The notes beneath the pieces are model-generated. The model was not told the origin of the DNA, ran no database searches, and was given only the letters and a program-made list of their open reading frames with translations. Below are positions 43,240 through 52,137 of a stretch of DNA of 60,336 nucleotides, piece by piece (position 1 is the first letter of the stretch; every line of letters begins with the position of its first letter). Position numbers and translations under genes: made by a program. Origin of the DNA: Mycobacterium sp. (GTDB taxonomy: Bacteria; Actinomycetota; Actinomycetes; Mycobacteriales; Mycobacteriaceae); contig JAGQTV010000100.1 of assembly GCA_020438845.1 (NCBI GenBank), positions 1-60,336 on the forward strand, given 5' to 3'.

Positions 43240-44539
43240 GGCGGCCTGGGAGCTTCGGCAGGGCCGCCTCGATGCGGGCAGCGGCGTCCAATGCCGAACC
43301 CGCAAGCCGCACCGCCGGGCTGGCCGGCAGGCTGTCCAGGGCCTCCCCCTGACCGGCCAAGGTCTCTGTGCGGCCCGCGCACACTTCGCGGGCGATGTGC
43401 AACGCCGCCCGCTCCCGGGTGTCGAGCACGCTGTGACCCGCAGTCGCCAGCCGTACCAGAGCTGACGAGGGGATCAGCTCCGCGATGCGGTCGGCCACCG
43501 TCGGTGGGGTGACCAGATCACGTCCACCGGAAATCACCACCGTGTGCCAGTCGAAGGTCGGCATCTTGGCCACGAGATCGAATGGTTCGCCCGCGAACGA
43601 CGTGTCGTCGCCCATGAGCTCCCGCCATGCGACAGCCGGGTCCAGCGGCAGGCCGTCGGGTTCTCCGGCAAAGTTGAGCTCGCGGAACCCGATCGGCCCG
43701 ACCAGGTCGGTTTCGTTGCGATAGGGCAACTTTCGACGAGCGACCCGCCGGCTCACCTCGAGCAGTGCGGTCCACAGCAGCCTCCTGCCGCCCAACAACA
43801 GGTCCAGGTGCCGATGCAGCAGTTCCTCCCCACCCAGTCCGTAGACCACGGCAGCGATCTGCGCATCCACCGGGGTCATGGCGTCGACGTCGACCAGGCG
43901 ACGTACCTTGGCCGCCAAATCGGGGACCTGCGCACCCAGCGCCGGGGATTGGGGCTCCTCAGGTTCGGCCGCATCAGGTGCGGCCACCTCAAGTTCAGGG
44001 CCGTGCCAGAGCAGTTCGCGCAGTGCCTGACGGACCGCCTCGATGTCGTGGCGGTTGAGCAGGGGCGAGTCGAGGATCATCGCCTCCACTCGGCAGGGGT
44101 GGCGAACCCCAAGCCCGGCGGCCAGGTAGGTGCCGTAGGACGTGCCGTAGACAACCGCCCGGTCGACCTGCGCATCGTCGAGCACCGCGGTCATATCGTC
44201 GACAACCTGCTCGATGGTGAGCGCATCGGGCGGCAGATCCGCACCCGATTCGTCGCAGCGTGACAGGCCGACACCACGATGTTCGACCATGATGACGTCC
44301 AGGCCGGCCGCGGCAGCCCTCCGCCGTAGTCCCTGGTAGCTGCCAATCGAGGCCATTCCGGGTCCACCTGGGACCACCAGCAGCGGGTGGTCGCTCTTGG
44401 GCCCGGTACGGACGTAATAGAGGTCGAACCGGTCTGCTGCATTCGGGGTGACCGGCCGGCGCACCGCACGCACGCCGGGCAGCCCGGCCAGCCTGTCGCC
44501 GACCCGGCTGCGCCGGGGACGCGGCGGCGTCGACGTCAT
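43229..44539 (-). CDS. alpha/beta hydrolase, prolyl aminopeptidase-like
   Basis: A 436-residue serine hydrolase of the S33 type. The oxyanion-hole loop is VVPGGPGMAS (about 55-64), a HRGVGLS motif follows, and the nucleophile elbow is GTSYG with Ser134. Near the C-terminus is VVISGGRDLVTPP with the likely acid, followed by AGHSV with the likely histidine. Such enzymes release N-terminal residues from peptides or act on esters. Lying tail-to-tail with a peptide importer is suggestive only. Confidence 0.85.
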   Translation of the reverse strand: MTSTPPRPRRSRVGDRLAGLPGVRAVRRPVTPNAADRFDLYYVRTGPKSDHPLLVVPGGPGMASIGSYQGLRRRAAAAGLDVIMVEHRGVGLSRCDESGADLPPDALTIEQVVDDMTAVLDDAQVDRAVVYGTSYGTYLAAGLGVRHPCRVEAMILDSPLLNRHDIEAVRQALRELLWHGPELEVAAPDAAEPEEPQSPALGAQVPDLAAKVRRLVDVDAMTPVDAQIAAVVYGLGGEELLHRHLDLLLGGRRLLWTALLEVSRRVARRKLPYRNETDLVGPIGFRELNFAGEPDGLPLDPAVAWRELMGDDTSFAGEPFDLVAKMPTFDWHTVVISGGRDLVTPPTVADRIAELIPSSALVRLATAGHSVLDTRERAALHIAREVCAGRTETLAGQGEALDSLPASPAVRLAGSALDAAARIEAALPKLPGRPTS

Positions 44540-44578
44540 CTATCCACCCTACCGAGAGCCAACTCCGTGAATGACGTC

Positions 44579-46303
44579 TCAGATCGGCATCCGATACCCG
44601 AAGTACTCGTAGTCTTCGTGTGATCCGCCCTGGCCCAGGCCGATGTTGTCGAAGCTGTCGACGAACTCGATGGATTCGATCCATTTGATCTGCTTGAAAC
44701 CCAACTCGATCTCGTTGCGCAAGCGCAGCGGAGCACCGTGCACCACGCCGAGCGGCTCGCCGTTCATCTCGTAGGCCAGCAGCGCCATTGGGCTGCGCAT
44801 GTGTTCGATCTTGTGGCAGTCGTAATAGGGCTCGGCCCCTGGTTCGCCGTCATCGGCAAAGGAGTAGAAGACCACGAAACGTGCCGACGGCAGCGGGCGC
44901 ACGGCGTCCAGGATGTCCGACATCCGGACCCCGCCCCACTTGGCGATGCCGGACCAGCCCTGGATGCAGTAGTGCTGGGTGATCTGCTCGTGTTTGTCCA
45001 TCGCGAGCAGTTCCGGATAGCTGAACTCCCGTGGCTGTTCCACCTGGCCGCCGACGCGCAGCCGGTAGGCGGACCAGTCGTCAGCCCGCAGCCGCTCGAA
45101 GGTGTCAGCGTCCGGTTGCTTGCCGTTCGGCCAGAAGAATTCGGAGATGTCCTTTTCGGAATAGTTCGCATGCGGATGGAACCACTCCATCAGAGCCTTG
45201 AACCAACCGATGCCGGCGCGCCCGACGGTCTGCACCAGCCGGGGGTGGCGCAGCGTGAACGGGCTGGCCGCCAGCCAGAGCACCACGATGACCGCCATTG
45301 CCATCAGGTAGATCCACAGCGCCCACAACGAACCTGTGTCGGTGCCGAAGACGATGTGGTTGAGGTTGCCCACCAGACCAGTGCTGAACACCATGATCGT
45401 GTGGATTCCGATGAACATGACCATCCACACCAGGATCAGAAAATGCAGCGACCGGGCGACCTGCCGGTTGGCAGGCCCCGCGCCCAGCCCGAACCGCGCG
45501 GCGATCGCGGGGGCCTGCATGAGCCCGGTGACGAAGGCCGCCGGGGCGAAGACGAACACGGTCAGGAAGTAGGCCATCAGCTGAAGCCCGTTGTAGGCGA
45601 CGAACCCCTCGTTGGCGGGGAAGTCCAGCGAGGCGTACTGGATCGCGGTGGAGGCCGCGTTGGGCACCACATCCCAGGACTGTGGCACGATCCGGCGCCA
45701 CTGCCCGGTGCTGAACAGCAGCACATAGAACACCGCTCCGTTCAACAGCCAAAGCGCATCGAACCCGAAATGCCACCAGCGGGCCAGTCCGATCGAATGC
45801 CGCAGGCCCGGGATCCCCAGCCAGCGCGGCAGGGACACCGAATCGTCCTTCGCGGTCCAGACCTGGGCCGGGTCGGCGGGGTTGAGCCGCTCCGGGGGAA
45901 CCGGACTGCGCATCCGCATCCACGCGGTTCCCGGGGTGCTTCCGGAGTTCAGGTACAACCGCGGGTGATCGGCGAGAATCTGCAGGCCAGCCCTGATGAT
46001 GAACATCATGAACACGAGGTTGAACAGGTGCTGCCAGCGCAGCCAGGCCGGCAGGCCGGGCTCGATCCGACCGCGCGGTGCCGAGGTTCCCGGATAGCGT
46101 TCGATGAAGTCCTGCATCCAGGCGTAGTGCCGCAGATGCTGGGCGATCGCCACCATCACGATCAGCCCGACGACGGTCAGCGGCAGCAGCCACAGCGAAC
46201 TCACCCAGTGGCCACGAATCCGCAGCGAAGGCGCCCGCGCGGGCTCGTCGGTCATCCCGCCGGACCATTCGTCGACCCGCAACCGCTCGCCGAAGATATC
46301 CAC
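44579..46303 (-). CDS. fused cytochrome b-like membrane domain / molybdopterin oxidoreductase (SUOX fold)
   Basis: A 574-residue two-part protein. The first ~340 residues hold about five or six membrane helices with histidines suited to bind heme b (QHLFNL, WWHFGFD, RSLHFLIL, GIHTIMV). The last ~200 residues are a sulfite-oxidase-fold molybdopterin domain (YRLRVGGQVEQPREFSYPEL), with the molybdenum-ligand cysteine at 446 in HYCIQGWSG, as in MsrP/YedY. No Tat signal is seen, which is odd for an exported molybdoenzyme; the domain may ride with the membrane part or stay inside. The GTG at 46303 was chosen because it follows AAAGGA at a good distance; longer frames reach into the divergent gene. 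Confidence 0.85.
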   Translation of the reverse strand: MDIFGERLRVDEWSGGMTDEPARAPSLRIRGHWVSSLWLLPLTVVGLIVMVAIAQHLRHYAWMQDFIERYPGTSAPRGRIEPGLPAWLRWQHLFNLVFMMFIIRAGLQILADHPRLYLNSGSTPGTAWMRMRSPVPPERLNPADPAQVWTAKDDSVSLPRWLGIPGLRHSIGLARWWHFGFDALWLLNGAVFYVLLFSTGQWRRIVPQSWDVVPNAASTAIQYASLDFPANEGFVAYNGLQLMAYFLTVFVFAPAAFVTGLMQAPAIAARFGLGAGPANRQVARSLHFLILVWMVMFIGIHTIMVFSTGLVGNLNHIVFGTDTGSLWALWIYLMAMAVIVVLWLAASPFTLRHPRLVQTVGRAGIGWFKALMEWFHPHANYSEKDISEFFWPNGKQPDADTFERLRADDWSAYRLRVGGQVEQPREFSYPELLAMDKHEQITQHYCIQGWSGIAKWGGVRMSDILDAVRPLPSARFVVFYSFADDGEPGAEPYYDCHKIEHMRSPMALLAYEMNGEPLGVVHGAPLRLRNEIELGFKQIKWIESIEFVDSFDNIGLGQGGSHEDYEYFGYRMPI

Positions 46304-46427
46304 CTGGTCCTTTCCCACGAGATGAACGGTAGCCGCGGAGTGGGGCAGCCTCAACGGATTGCGACTCGCCGGCTTGCAGGACGGCATGGGAGCGTTGCAC
46401 CCCCTTCCAAGACCCGGTTCTGCCAAG

Positions 46428-46442
46428 TTCACCAAAGGTGAA
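46428..46442. promoter_or_regulatory. perfect 15-bp inverted repeat in the divergent region
   Basis: TTCACC-AAA-GGTGAA, with six-base arms, between the divergent molybdoenzyme and WS/DGAT genes. It could be the operator of a dimeric regulator. Confidence 0.4.
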
Positions 46443-46459
46443 GAATGGGCTTGTTCAGT

Positions 46460-46490
46460 AGCCGTATCGCAGCCGTATCGCAGCCGTATG
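46460..46490 (+). repeat. three 11-bp direct repeats upstream of the WS/DGAT gene
   Basis: AGCCGTATCGC twice (46460-46470, 46471-46481) followed by a partial third copy, AGCCGTATG (46482-46490), ending just before the GGAGG ribosome site. The 11-bp period is close to one DNA helical turn. Confidence 0.7.
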
Positions 46491-46501
46491 TTGGAGGCAC
46501 G

Positions 46502-47875
46502 ATGACAGATTTCATGAGCCAGAGCGACGCCTTCACCTGGGCGATGGAGTCCGATCCCCGGCTGCGGTCCACCGTCGTGACGGTGATCCTGCTGGACAAA
46601 TCGCCCGATTGGGATGTGGTGCGGGAACGCTTCGCGGTGGTGTCGCGCAACCTGCCAATGTTCCGCAAGATCGTGGTCGAGTCGCCGGCTCCCACACCAC
46701 CGCGGTGGGAGTTCGCCCCTGATTTCGACCCTGACTTCCACCTCCGCCGGGTGTCGGCACCCGAGCCGGGCAACCTCGAGGGCGTTCTCGAGATGGCCCG
46801 GGTGGCGGCAATGGCGGACTTCGACCGGGCCAGACCGCTGTGGACTGCGACCCTGATCGAGGGGCTCGAGGACGGCGGAGCCGCTGTGCTGTGCAAGTTC
46901 CATCACGGGCTGACTGACGGCGTGGGTGGAGTACAGATCGCGATGACGATCTTCGACCTGAGTGAGGAGCCGCGCTCGATGGAGACGGTTGCGACCAAGG
47001 TCGAAGACCCGGAGGTACACGAACACGGATTACTCAGCGAGTACGCCGAAATCGTGCGCTATGACGTGGATCTGCTGCGCAAGGCGGTGCGTGGGGTAGC
47101 GACGAAAACTCCGAAAATGTTGTTCGAGACCATCCAGCACCCTTTGAAGTCCGCGGTTTCGGCCGGGGAGTTGGCCGCCTCGGTGTACCGGACGATACGC
47201 CCGGTGAACGAGACCGGTTCGCCGTTGATGACCGAGCGCAGCCTGACCCGGCACCTGGCAGTGCATGAAGTTCCCCTGCCGAAGCTCAAAGAGGCGGCCC
47301 ATCGTGGCGGCGGATCGCTCAACGACGCATTCGTCGCCGGTATCGCAGGCGGACTTCGCCTGTACCACGAGAAACACTGCGCACCGGTCGCCGATCTGCA
47401 CCTCACGATGCCGATCAGCATCCGCAAGGAAGACGACGGCATGGGTGGTAATCACATCACTTTGGCTCGTTTCGACGTGCCGGTCGGTCTGGCGGATCCA
47501 GCCCAGCGCATCAGCGAGACCCGCGAACGCACCAATCAGGTTCGTAATGAGAAGGCGATCCCCTACACCCAGGCGATCGCCGGCGCGATGAACCTGATGC
47601 CGCGCTGGTACATCGGCTCGGTGCTGCGCAAGGTCGACTTCCTGGCAAGCGACGTTCCCGGCGTACCGGTGCCGGTCTATCTGGGCGGGGCGAAAGTGCG
47701 GGTGCAGTACGCATTCGGCCCAACCATTGGTTCGGCGGTCAACGTCACGCTGTTGACCTACGTCGACACCTGCGCGCTAGGCATCGATGTCGATACCGGC
47801 GCTATCCCCGACTACGACGAGTTCCTTGACTGCCTGGTGCAGGGGTTCGACGAGGTTCTGGCCCTGGCCGACTGA
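46502..47875 (+). CDS. wax ester synthase/diacylglycerol acyltransferase (WS/DGAT)
   Basis: Acyl-CoA-dependent acyltransferase making triacylglycerol or wax ester for storage lipid. The 457-residue protein has the catalytic HHxxxDG motif as HHGLTDG (134-140) and a family segment near residue 290 (SLNDAFVAGIAGGLR). The ATG at 46502 follows GGAGG; the 19-codon upstream extension runs through the 11-bp repeats and is rejected. The stop lies in the first unit of the 56-bp tandem repeat. Mycobacteria hold many paralogues, so the exact substrate is open. Confidence 0.92.
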   Translation: MTDFMSQSDAFTWAMESDPRLRSTVVTVILLDKSPDWDVVRERFAVVSRNLPMFRKIVVESPAPTPPRWEFAPDFDPDFHLRRVSAPEPGNLEGVLEMARVAAMADFDRARPLWTATLIEGLEDGGAAVLCKFHHGLTDGVGGVQIAMTIFDLSEEPRSMETVATKVEDPEVHEHGLLSEYAEIVRYDVDLLRKAVRGVATKTPKMLFETIQHPLKSAVSAGELAASVYRTIRPVNETGSPLMTERSLTRHLAVHEVPLPKLKEAAHRGGGSLNDAFVAGIAGGLRLYHEKHCAPVADLHLTMPISIRKEDDGMGGNHITLARFDVPVGLADPAQRISETRERTNQVRNEKAIPYTQAIAGAMNLMPRWYIGSVLRKVDFLASDVPGVPVPVYLGGAKVRVQYAFGPTIGSAVNVTLLTYVDTCALGIDVDTGAIPDYDEFLDCLVQGFDEVLALAD

Positions 47876-48093
47876 CGACGATGCGGGCGCCCCGCGCCCG
47901 GAAAGGAGTCGGTCCATCAGGCAGCGACTGACGACGATGCGGGCGCCCCGCGCCCGGAAAGGAGTCGGTCCATCAGGCAGCGACTGACGACGATGCGGGC
48001 GCCCCGCGCCCGGAAAGGAGTCGGTCCATCAGGCACCGACTGACGACGATGCGGGCGCCCCGCGCCCGGGGAGGAGTCGGTCCACTGGCGAGT
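47870..48093. repeat. 4 x 56-bp tandem repeat (MIRU/VNTR-like)
   Basis: Four units of 56 bp start at 47870, 47926, 47982 and 48038; the last is diverged. Each contains a 7-bp hairpin CGGGCGC-CCC-GCGCCCG, an AAAGGAG (GGGAGGAG in the last) and an ATG. The first three have a short frame, 17 codons with its TGA, ending 5 bases before the next ATG. The array begins in the stop codon of the WS/DGAT gene and ends at the stop of the convergent SbcC-like gene. This resembles mycobacterial interspersed repetitive units. Confidence 0.9.
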
Positions 48094-48094
48094 G

Positions 48095-50722
48095 TCAGGC
48101 GCTCAGTTCAATGACCTCGGCACAGGTGATGCCCTGATAGCGGTCGGGCTGACAGGTCAGCACGATCACCTGACCACGATCGCCGACGGCGTCGAAGACC
48201 GCGCCCATCTTGTCCAGCCGATCGGGGTCGCTGAAGCCCAGGGCATCGTCGATCACCACGGGCACGGTGTCGACTTTCGCAACCAGGGCCGCTCCAGCCA
48301 GCCTGGCCAGAATGCCCAACTGCTCCTTTGCGCCGCCAGACAGTGAGTCGAACGGTACTGTTCGGCCATCGAGCGTGCGGGCACAGATCGTCAGTTCGGT
48401 GTCGACGTCCACCTCGAAGGACGGCCCGAACACGATGCGGCCCAACCGCTCCAACTCGATGCGGTACGGCCTCACATAACGCTGTCGCGCGTTGTCGCGG
48501 TGCCGGATGATGGTTTCGCGCAGCAAGAGCGCGGCTGTGCCCCGCTCCTCGACTCGGGCATGTTCTGCGCGGGCACGGTCGAGTACGGCCTCAGCGTCGT
48601 CGAGTTGACCCTGCCGCCCCTCGCCGCCGATGACGCCGAGTTCGACGGTTACGTCGTGCAATTGCAGCTTGACGGCATCCCGATCGGAAGTGAGCGAGCC
48701 GGCCGCTTGAGCTGCCGCAGCCAATTCCGCTCCGACCGCTACAGGACTGGCGGCGTCATACCGTTCCGCCAGGACCGTCACCGCAGCATCGGCGCTGCGC
48801 TGCGCACCGGCGGCTTCGGCGGCCTGGGCGGCGAGTACCTCATCACACAGGGCGGAACGCAGGATAGCTAGTTGCTTACAGACTGCCTCGTGCTCAGCTT
48901 TAGCCGTGGCCAGCCGCTCCCGCAGAACCGTTGTCTGCATACGTTTTTCAGCAAGGGCTGCCGCTGCCTCGGCGGCGAGTCTCTGCTGCGCTTCGGCATC
49001 CTCGCGGGTGGCGCCCAAAGCTTGACCGGCGCCGGCCAGTTCGGCAGCCGCCAGCTCAGCGTCGATTCCGGGATCTGATGACCCGCCTGCCGCCTTGAAG
49101 TCCGCCAGGCGTGAACGCAACCGTTCGACGTCGTCGCCATCGCACAACACCTCAACTGTGGTGCTCAACTGCCCGGCGGCGGCGATCAACGCACGCCGTT
49201 CCCGGTCCAGATCGTGGGCCGCAGCCAGGCTGGCAGCGCCCCCTCTGGTCAGAGCATCGGCCAGAACCTGCTGCGCTGCGAGCAGATCTGACCGGAGTTG
49301 CACCGCAGTAGCACCGGGGTCGATCCGGACGCTCAACAGCCCGGGGACATCCACAACGACGGCAGCCGAGGCGCGCTGAGTCCAGACCTGGCCGGCAGTC
49401 AGGGTTTGTGGCACGCCGTCGACCGTGATCGAAAGGTCTGCGGGAGCTGTGAATTCGACTGTGCCGGCCTCGGTCTGCAGCGCAGCCTCCAGCTTGTCCA
49501 CCGCCGCAGCGGCCTTGTCGATGTCGGCCAGCATGTCGTCGGTGAGCGCAATATCAGCTAATTGCCCGGCAACCTCAGCGAGCTTCTCGTTGGCTTCGCC
49601 GATGCGCCTCAGCCGGGCCGAAAGTCGGTCCGCCTCGTCGCGGGCGACGCACGCTTCGGCTACCGCGCGTGCGGCATCCAGCCTTTCCTGGGCCGCGACC
49701 AGCGCCGTCGCCGACATCGCGGCCATCGTCGCTGCCGACTCTGCGACCCTGCGCGCTTCGGCCTCCTGCGTCGCGGCGTCGGCAACCTGCGCAGCCAGTT
49801 CGGCCGACTTTCCTTCCCGCCGTTCAGCATCGGCTACCAGTTGTTGGCGCTGACTGTTGGCCAGTGTGGCGTTGGAATTGGTTGCCGCAGCCACGGTCGC
49901 TACCAGCCTGGCCTGATCCAACTGTTCGGCAAGGTCGGCAACGACAGCGTCAGCCTGCCGTGCGGCAGCCAAGCGCTCTGTAGCCGGCACGAGTGCCGCA
50001 TCGAATTCCCGCAGCAGCGCGGTGAGTTCCTCGTGGCGGCGCACCCGCTCATCGACCTCCACGACCAGATCCCGGCACCGTTGGAACTCCTTTTCGGCAG
50101 CATCCAACCGGTCGATGGCACCCTTCAGTTCTTTGGTCGGCCGTCCAGTCGAGGTGAAGAACTTCAGGTACTCGGCTTCGACGCGGTCTACCAGCAGAGA
50201 CCCTGCATCTCCTCCGCCGCCATCTGCCGCCTGCACCTCGCCACCGGCGGCGTCCAGTGCCCGGGATAGGGCGTCGCAGCCCGAAAGCTTCACCGCGTTG
50301 GTCGAAACCGACTGCAGAACCCGCTGAGCGTCCCACAGTTTGGTGTCGACGGTCTGTGCCAGCATGGCCACGACTCGTTCGTGAGCCTCATCGCCAGTCA
50401 GGTTCTCGCGCTTGGGTTCAACGATCTCGAGCTCGGTCCGATGCTTCTTGTGGAAGCGCTTCCGGTAGACGAACCGATACGGGCCGGTGCTGATTTCAGC
50501 CTCGACCTCGGCACCGACATCGGCGTGGGCCGGCTTGACCTGCTTCACGTCACGATGGTTCGACCGGTCCCGGTAGCTCAGCAGCAGGTCAAGTGCCTCC
50601 AACATCGAGGACTTTCCGATCTCATTGGGACCATGCACCACCACAACGCCACGCTCGGGAAAGGTGATCTCGCGATCTTCCACGCCCCGGAAGTCAGTCA
50701 GCCGCAATCGGTGCAGGATCAT
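48095..50722 (-). CDS. SbcC/SMC-like ATPase (Rv1278-like)
   Basis: A large 875-residue ABC-type ATPase of the Rad50/SbcC kind. It starts MILHRLRLTDFRGVEDREI, with Walker A HGPNEIGKSS near residue 31. A long Ala/Glu/Arg-rich coiled-coil region spans roughly residues 200-740. It ends with the signature SLSGGAKEQLG and Walker B VPVVIDDALGFSD. No clear zinc-hook CxxC is seen in the coil. The ATG overlaps the stop of the phosphoesterase gene (ATGA), so the two are likely partners in DNA end processing. Same length as I recall for Rv1278. Confidence 0.9.
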   Translation of the reverse strand: MILHRLRLTDFRGVEDREITFPERGVVVVHGPNEIGKSSMLEALDLLLSYRDRSNHRDVKQVKPAHADVGAEVEAEISTGPYRFVYRKRFHKKHRTELEIVEPKRENLTGDEAHERVVAMLAQTVDTKLWDAQRVLQSVSTNAVKLSGCDALSRALDAAGGEVQAADGGGGDAGSLLVDRVEAEYLKFFTSTGRPTKELKGAIDRLDAAEKEFQRCRDLVVEVDERVRRHEELTALLREFDAALVPATERLAAARQADAVVADLAEQLDQARLVATVAAATNSNATLANSQRQQLVADAERREGKSAELAAQVADAATQEAEARRVAESAATMAAMSATALVAAQERLDAARAVAEACVARDEADRLSARLRRIGEANEKLAEVAGQLADIALTDDMLADIDKAAAAVDKLEAALQTEAGTVEFTAPADLSITVDGVPQTLTAGQVWTQRASAAVVVDVPGLLSVRIDPGATAVQLRSDLLAAQQVLADALTRGGAASLAAAHDLDRERRALIAAAGQLSTTVEVLCDGDDVERLRSRLADFKAAGGSSDPGIDAELAAAELAGAGQALGATREDAEAQQRLAAEAAAALAEKRMQTTVLRERLATAKAEHEAVCKQLAILRSALCDEVLAAQAAEAAGAQRSADAAVTVLAERYDAASPVAVGAELAAAAQAAGSLTSDRDAVKLQLHDVTVELGVIGGEGRQGQLDDAEAVLDRARAEHARVEERGTAALLLRETIIRHRDNARQRYVRPYRIELERLGRIVFGPSFEVDVDTELTICARTLDGRTVPFDSLSGGAKEQLGILARLAGAALVAKVDTVPVVIDDALGFSDPDRLDKMGAVFDAVGDRGQVIVLTCQPDRYQGITCAEVIELSA

Positions 50723-51867
50723 GCGACTTTCCCCTCTTTGAGTCGCAGCAGCAGTGCGAGCGCACCGCGGGCCGCCTCGGCATTGGTTCCGTCTGAGCGG
50801 GCGGCTTCCACTAGTTCGGCTACAGCGTCGGCCGCGAATCCGCCGATACCGAGGTCGTCGAACTCGTCGTCGGCCGGCATCACCATCAGGTTGGTGTGGC
50901 GCTCCCAGGTACCCAAGCGAGCGAAGAGTCGGGAGTACTTGTCCAGACACGCGTCCAACCCGGCTCGGTCCGTGACGGTGAGAGTGCCGACCAGACCGAG
51001 CTGCACGACGGTGCGGTCTTTGTCGGCGAGGTGGTCAAGGTTGATGTCGAGATCGGCGATATCGCGCACATTGTTGATCTCGCGGTGCAAGGTGAGAAAG
51101 CGCCAACCGCCGACTTTGCGGGATTCGACGGCGACCGGGTGCGCCGGGTCATCGAGATCCATGTCGACGATGAGCACATGACCGGAGTCGGCCTCCACGT
51201 GGTCGTAGTTGGTGACCTCCGGCGATCCGGAGTACCAAACCCGGCCGCTCTGACCCACCGCAGTACGAGAGTGCTTGTCTCCCAGTGCCACATAGTGAAC
51301 AACTGAGCGCTCCAACGCGACACAGAGCCCGGCCATCCGGATGTGGGCCGGGTTGTTCGGGTCGGGATCGAGCACGTCGACCGCGCCATGGGCAACCAAA
51401 ATCCGCGCCGTCCCGTCATCAGGAAGTTCGGCCAGCGCCTCGGCGGTCAGATCGCCGGTCGGGCGTTTGGACCGCCACGGCGCGGCAACGATCTGGACGC
51501 CGGCATGGACATCGAAAACTCCGGTGCGATCGAGCACCGTGACGTTCTCAGGACATTCCTTGGAAAATAACGCACTCCGGTACACCGATGCAGCGTCGAG
51601 TGGGTCGTGGTTACCGGGAAGCAGGTACGTCGGAACACCGATGGCGCGCATTGCTTCCAGCGACTGGCTAATCACCCGAGGTGCCAATTGGTTGGCGTCG
51701 AAGACGTCGCCGGACACCACCACGAACTCCGCACCTGTCTCCCGGGCCAGCGACCCCAGAGCGGCCACCGCGTCGCGGCGGGCCGCCGAATAGCGCGCTT
51801 GGGCCTCAGGATCCAGGAAGCTGCGGGTCATGCCGAGCTGCCAGTCCGCGGTGTGCAGGAACTTCAT
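50719..51867 (-). CDS. SbcD/YhaO-like metallophosphoesterase (Rv1277-like)
   Basis: A 382-residue calcineurin-type phosphoesterase, the likely nuclease partner of the SbcC-like ATPase. Motifs are HTADWQLG (Asp8, Gln10), SGDVFDANQ (Asp54), GNHDPLD (Asn87), VAHG (His160) and ALGDKHS (Asp197, His199). In typical Mre11/SbcD the positions of Gln10 and Asp197 are metal-binding histidines. The ATG at 51867 gives the family N-terminus; the in-frame upstream extension to 51948 is less likely. The 270 bases up to the divergent TauE gene hold no gene that I can support. Confidence 0.9.
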   Translation of the reverse strand: MKFLHTADWQLGMTRSFLDPEAQARYSAARRDAVAALGSLARETGAEFVVVSGDVFDANQLAPRVISQSLEAMRAIGVPTYLLPGNHDPLDAASVYRSALFSKECPENVTVLDRTGVFDVHAGVQIVAAPWRSKRPTGDLTAEALAELPDDGTARILVAHGAVDVLDPDPNNPAHIRMAGLCVALERSVVHYVALGDKHSRTAVGQSGRVWYSGSPEVTNYDHVEADSGHVLIVDMDLDDPAHPVAVESRKVGGWRFLTLHREINNVRDIADLDINLDHLADKDRTVVQLGLVGTLTVTDRAGLDACLDKYSRLFARLGTWERHTNLMVMPADDEFDDLGIGGFAADAVAELVEAARSDGTNAEAARGALALLLRLKEGKVA

Positions 51868-52137
51868 GACCCCGACCTTATGGCCGGGGTCCGACAACTC
51901 CGTGAATCTCGATCGGCATGTGCCCCAACCTGGGACAAATGGGGACACTGGTGCTGAAGGGACACGCCAGGTTATCCCGCGGAGTCGCCGACTGCGAGCA
52001 GGTTACGGGTCCTCCGGCAAGCCAGCCGCGCCGCGTTCGAAGCTGAGCCCCTGCGCGGTAACATTCACGCGTTCATCTCAGCCGATGTCACGGTCCGCTC
52101 TGGACCCGAGCCAGAAGTTCGAAGGACCGTATTCCAA

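Noticed and set aside
44738-46441. 567-codon open frame opposite the molybdoenzyme
   Set aside because: Composition (His/Arg/Gly/Gln-rich) is that of an antisense shadow, and the minus-strand protein has clear domains.
46304-47026. Extension of the molybdoenzyme frame upstream to 47026
   Set aside because: The extra 241 codons are antisense to the WS/DGAT gene and look like shadow sequence; the GTG at 46303 has a good ribosome site.
47870-48093. Possible CRISPR array
   Set aside because: The units are contiguous and near-identical over all 56 bp, so there are no variable spacers, and no cas gene is near.
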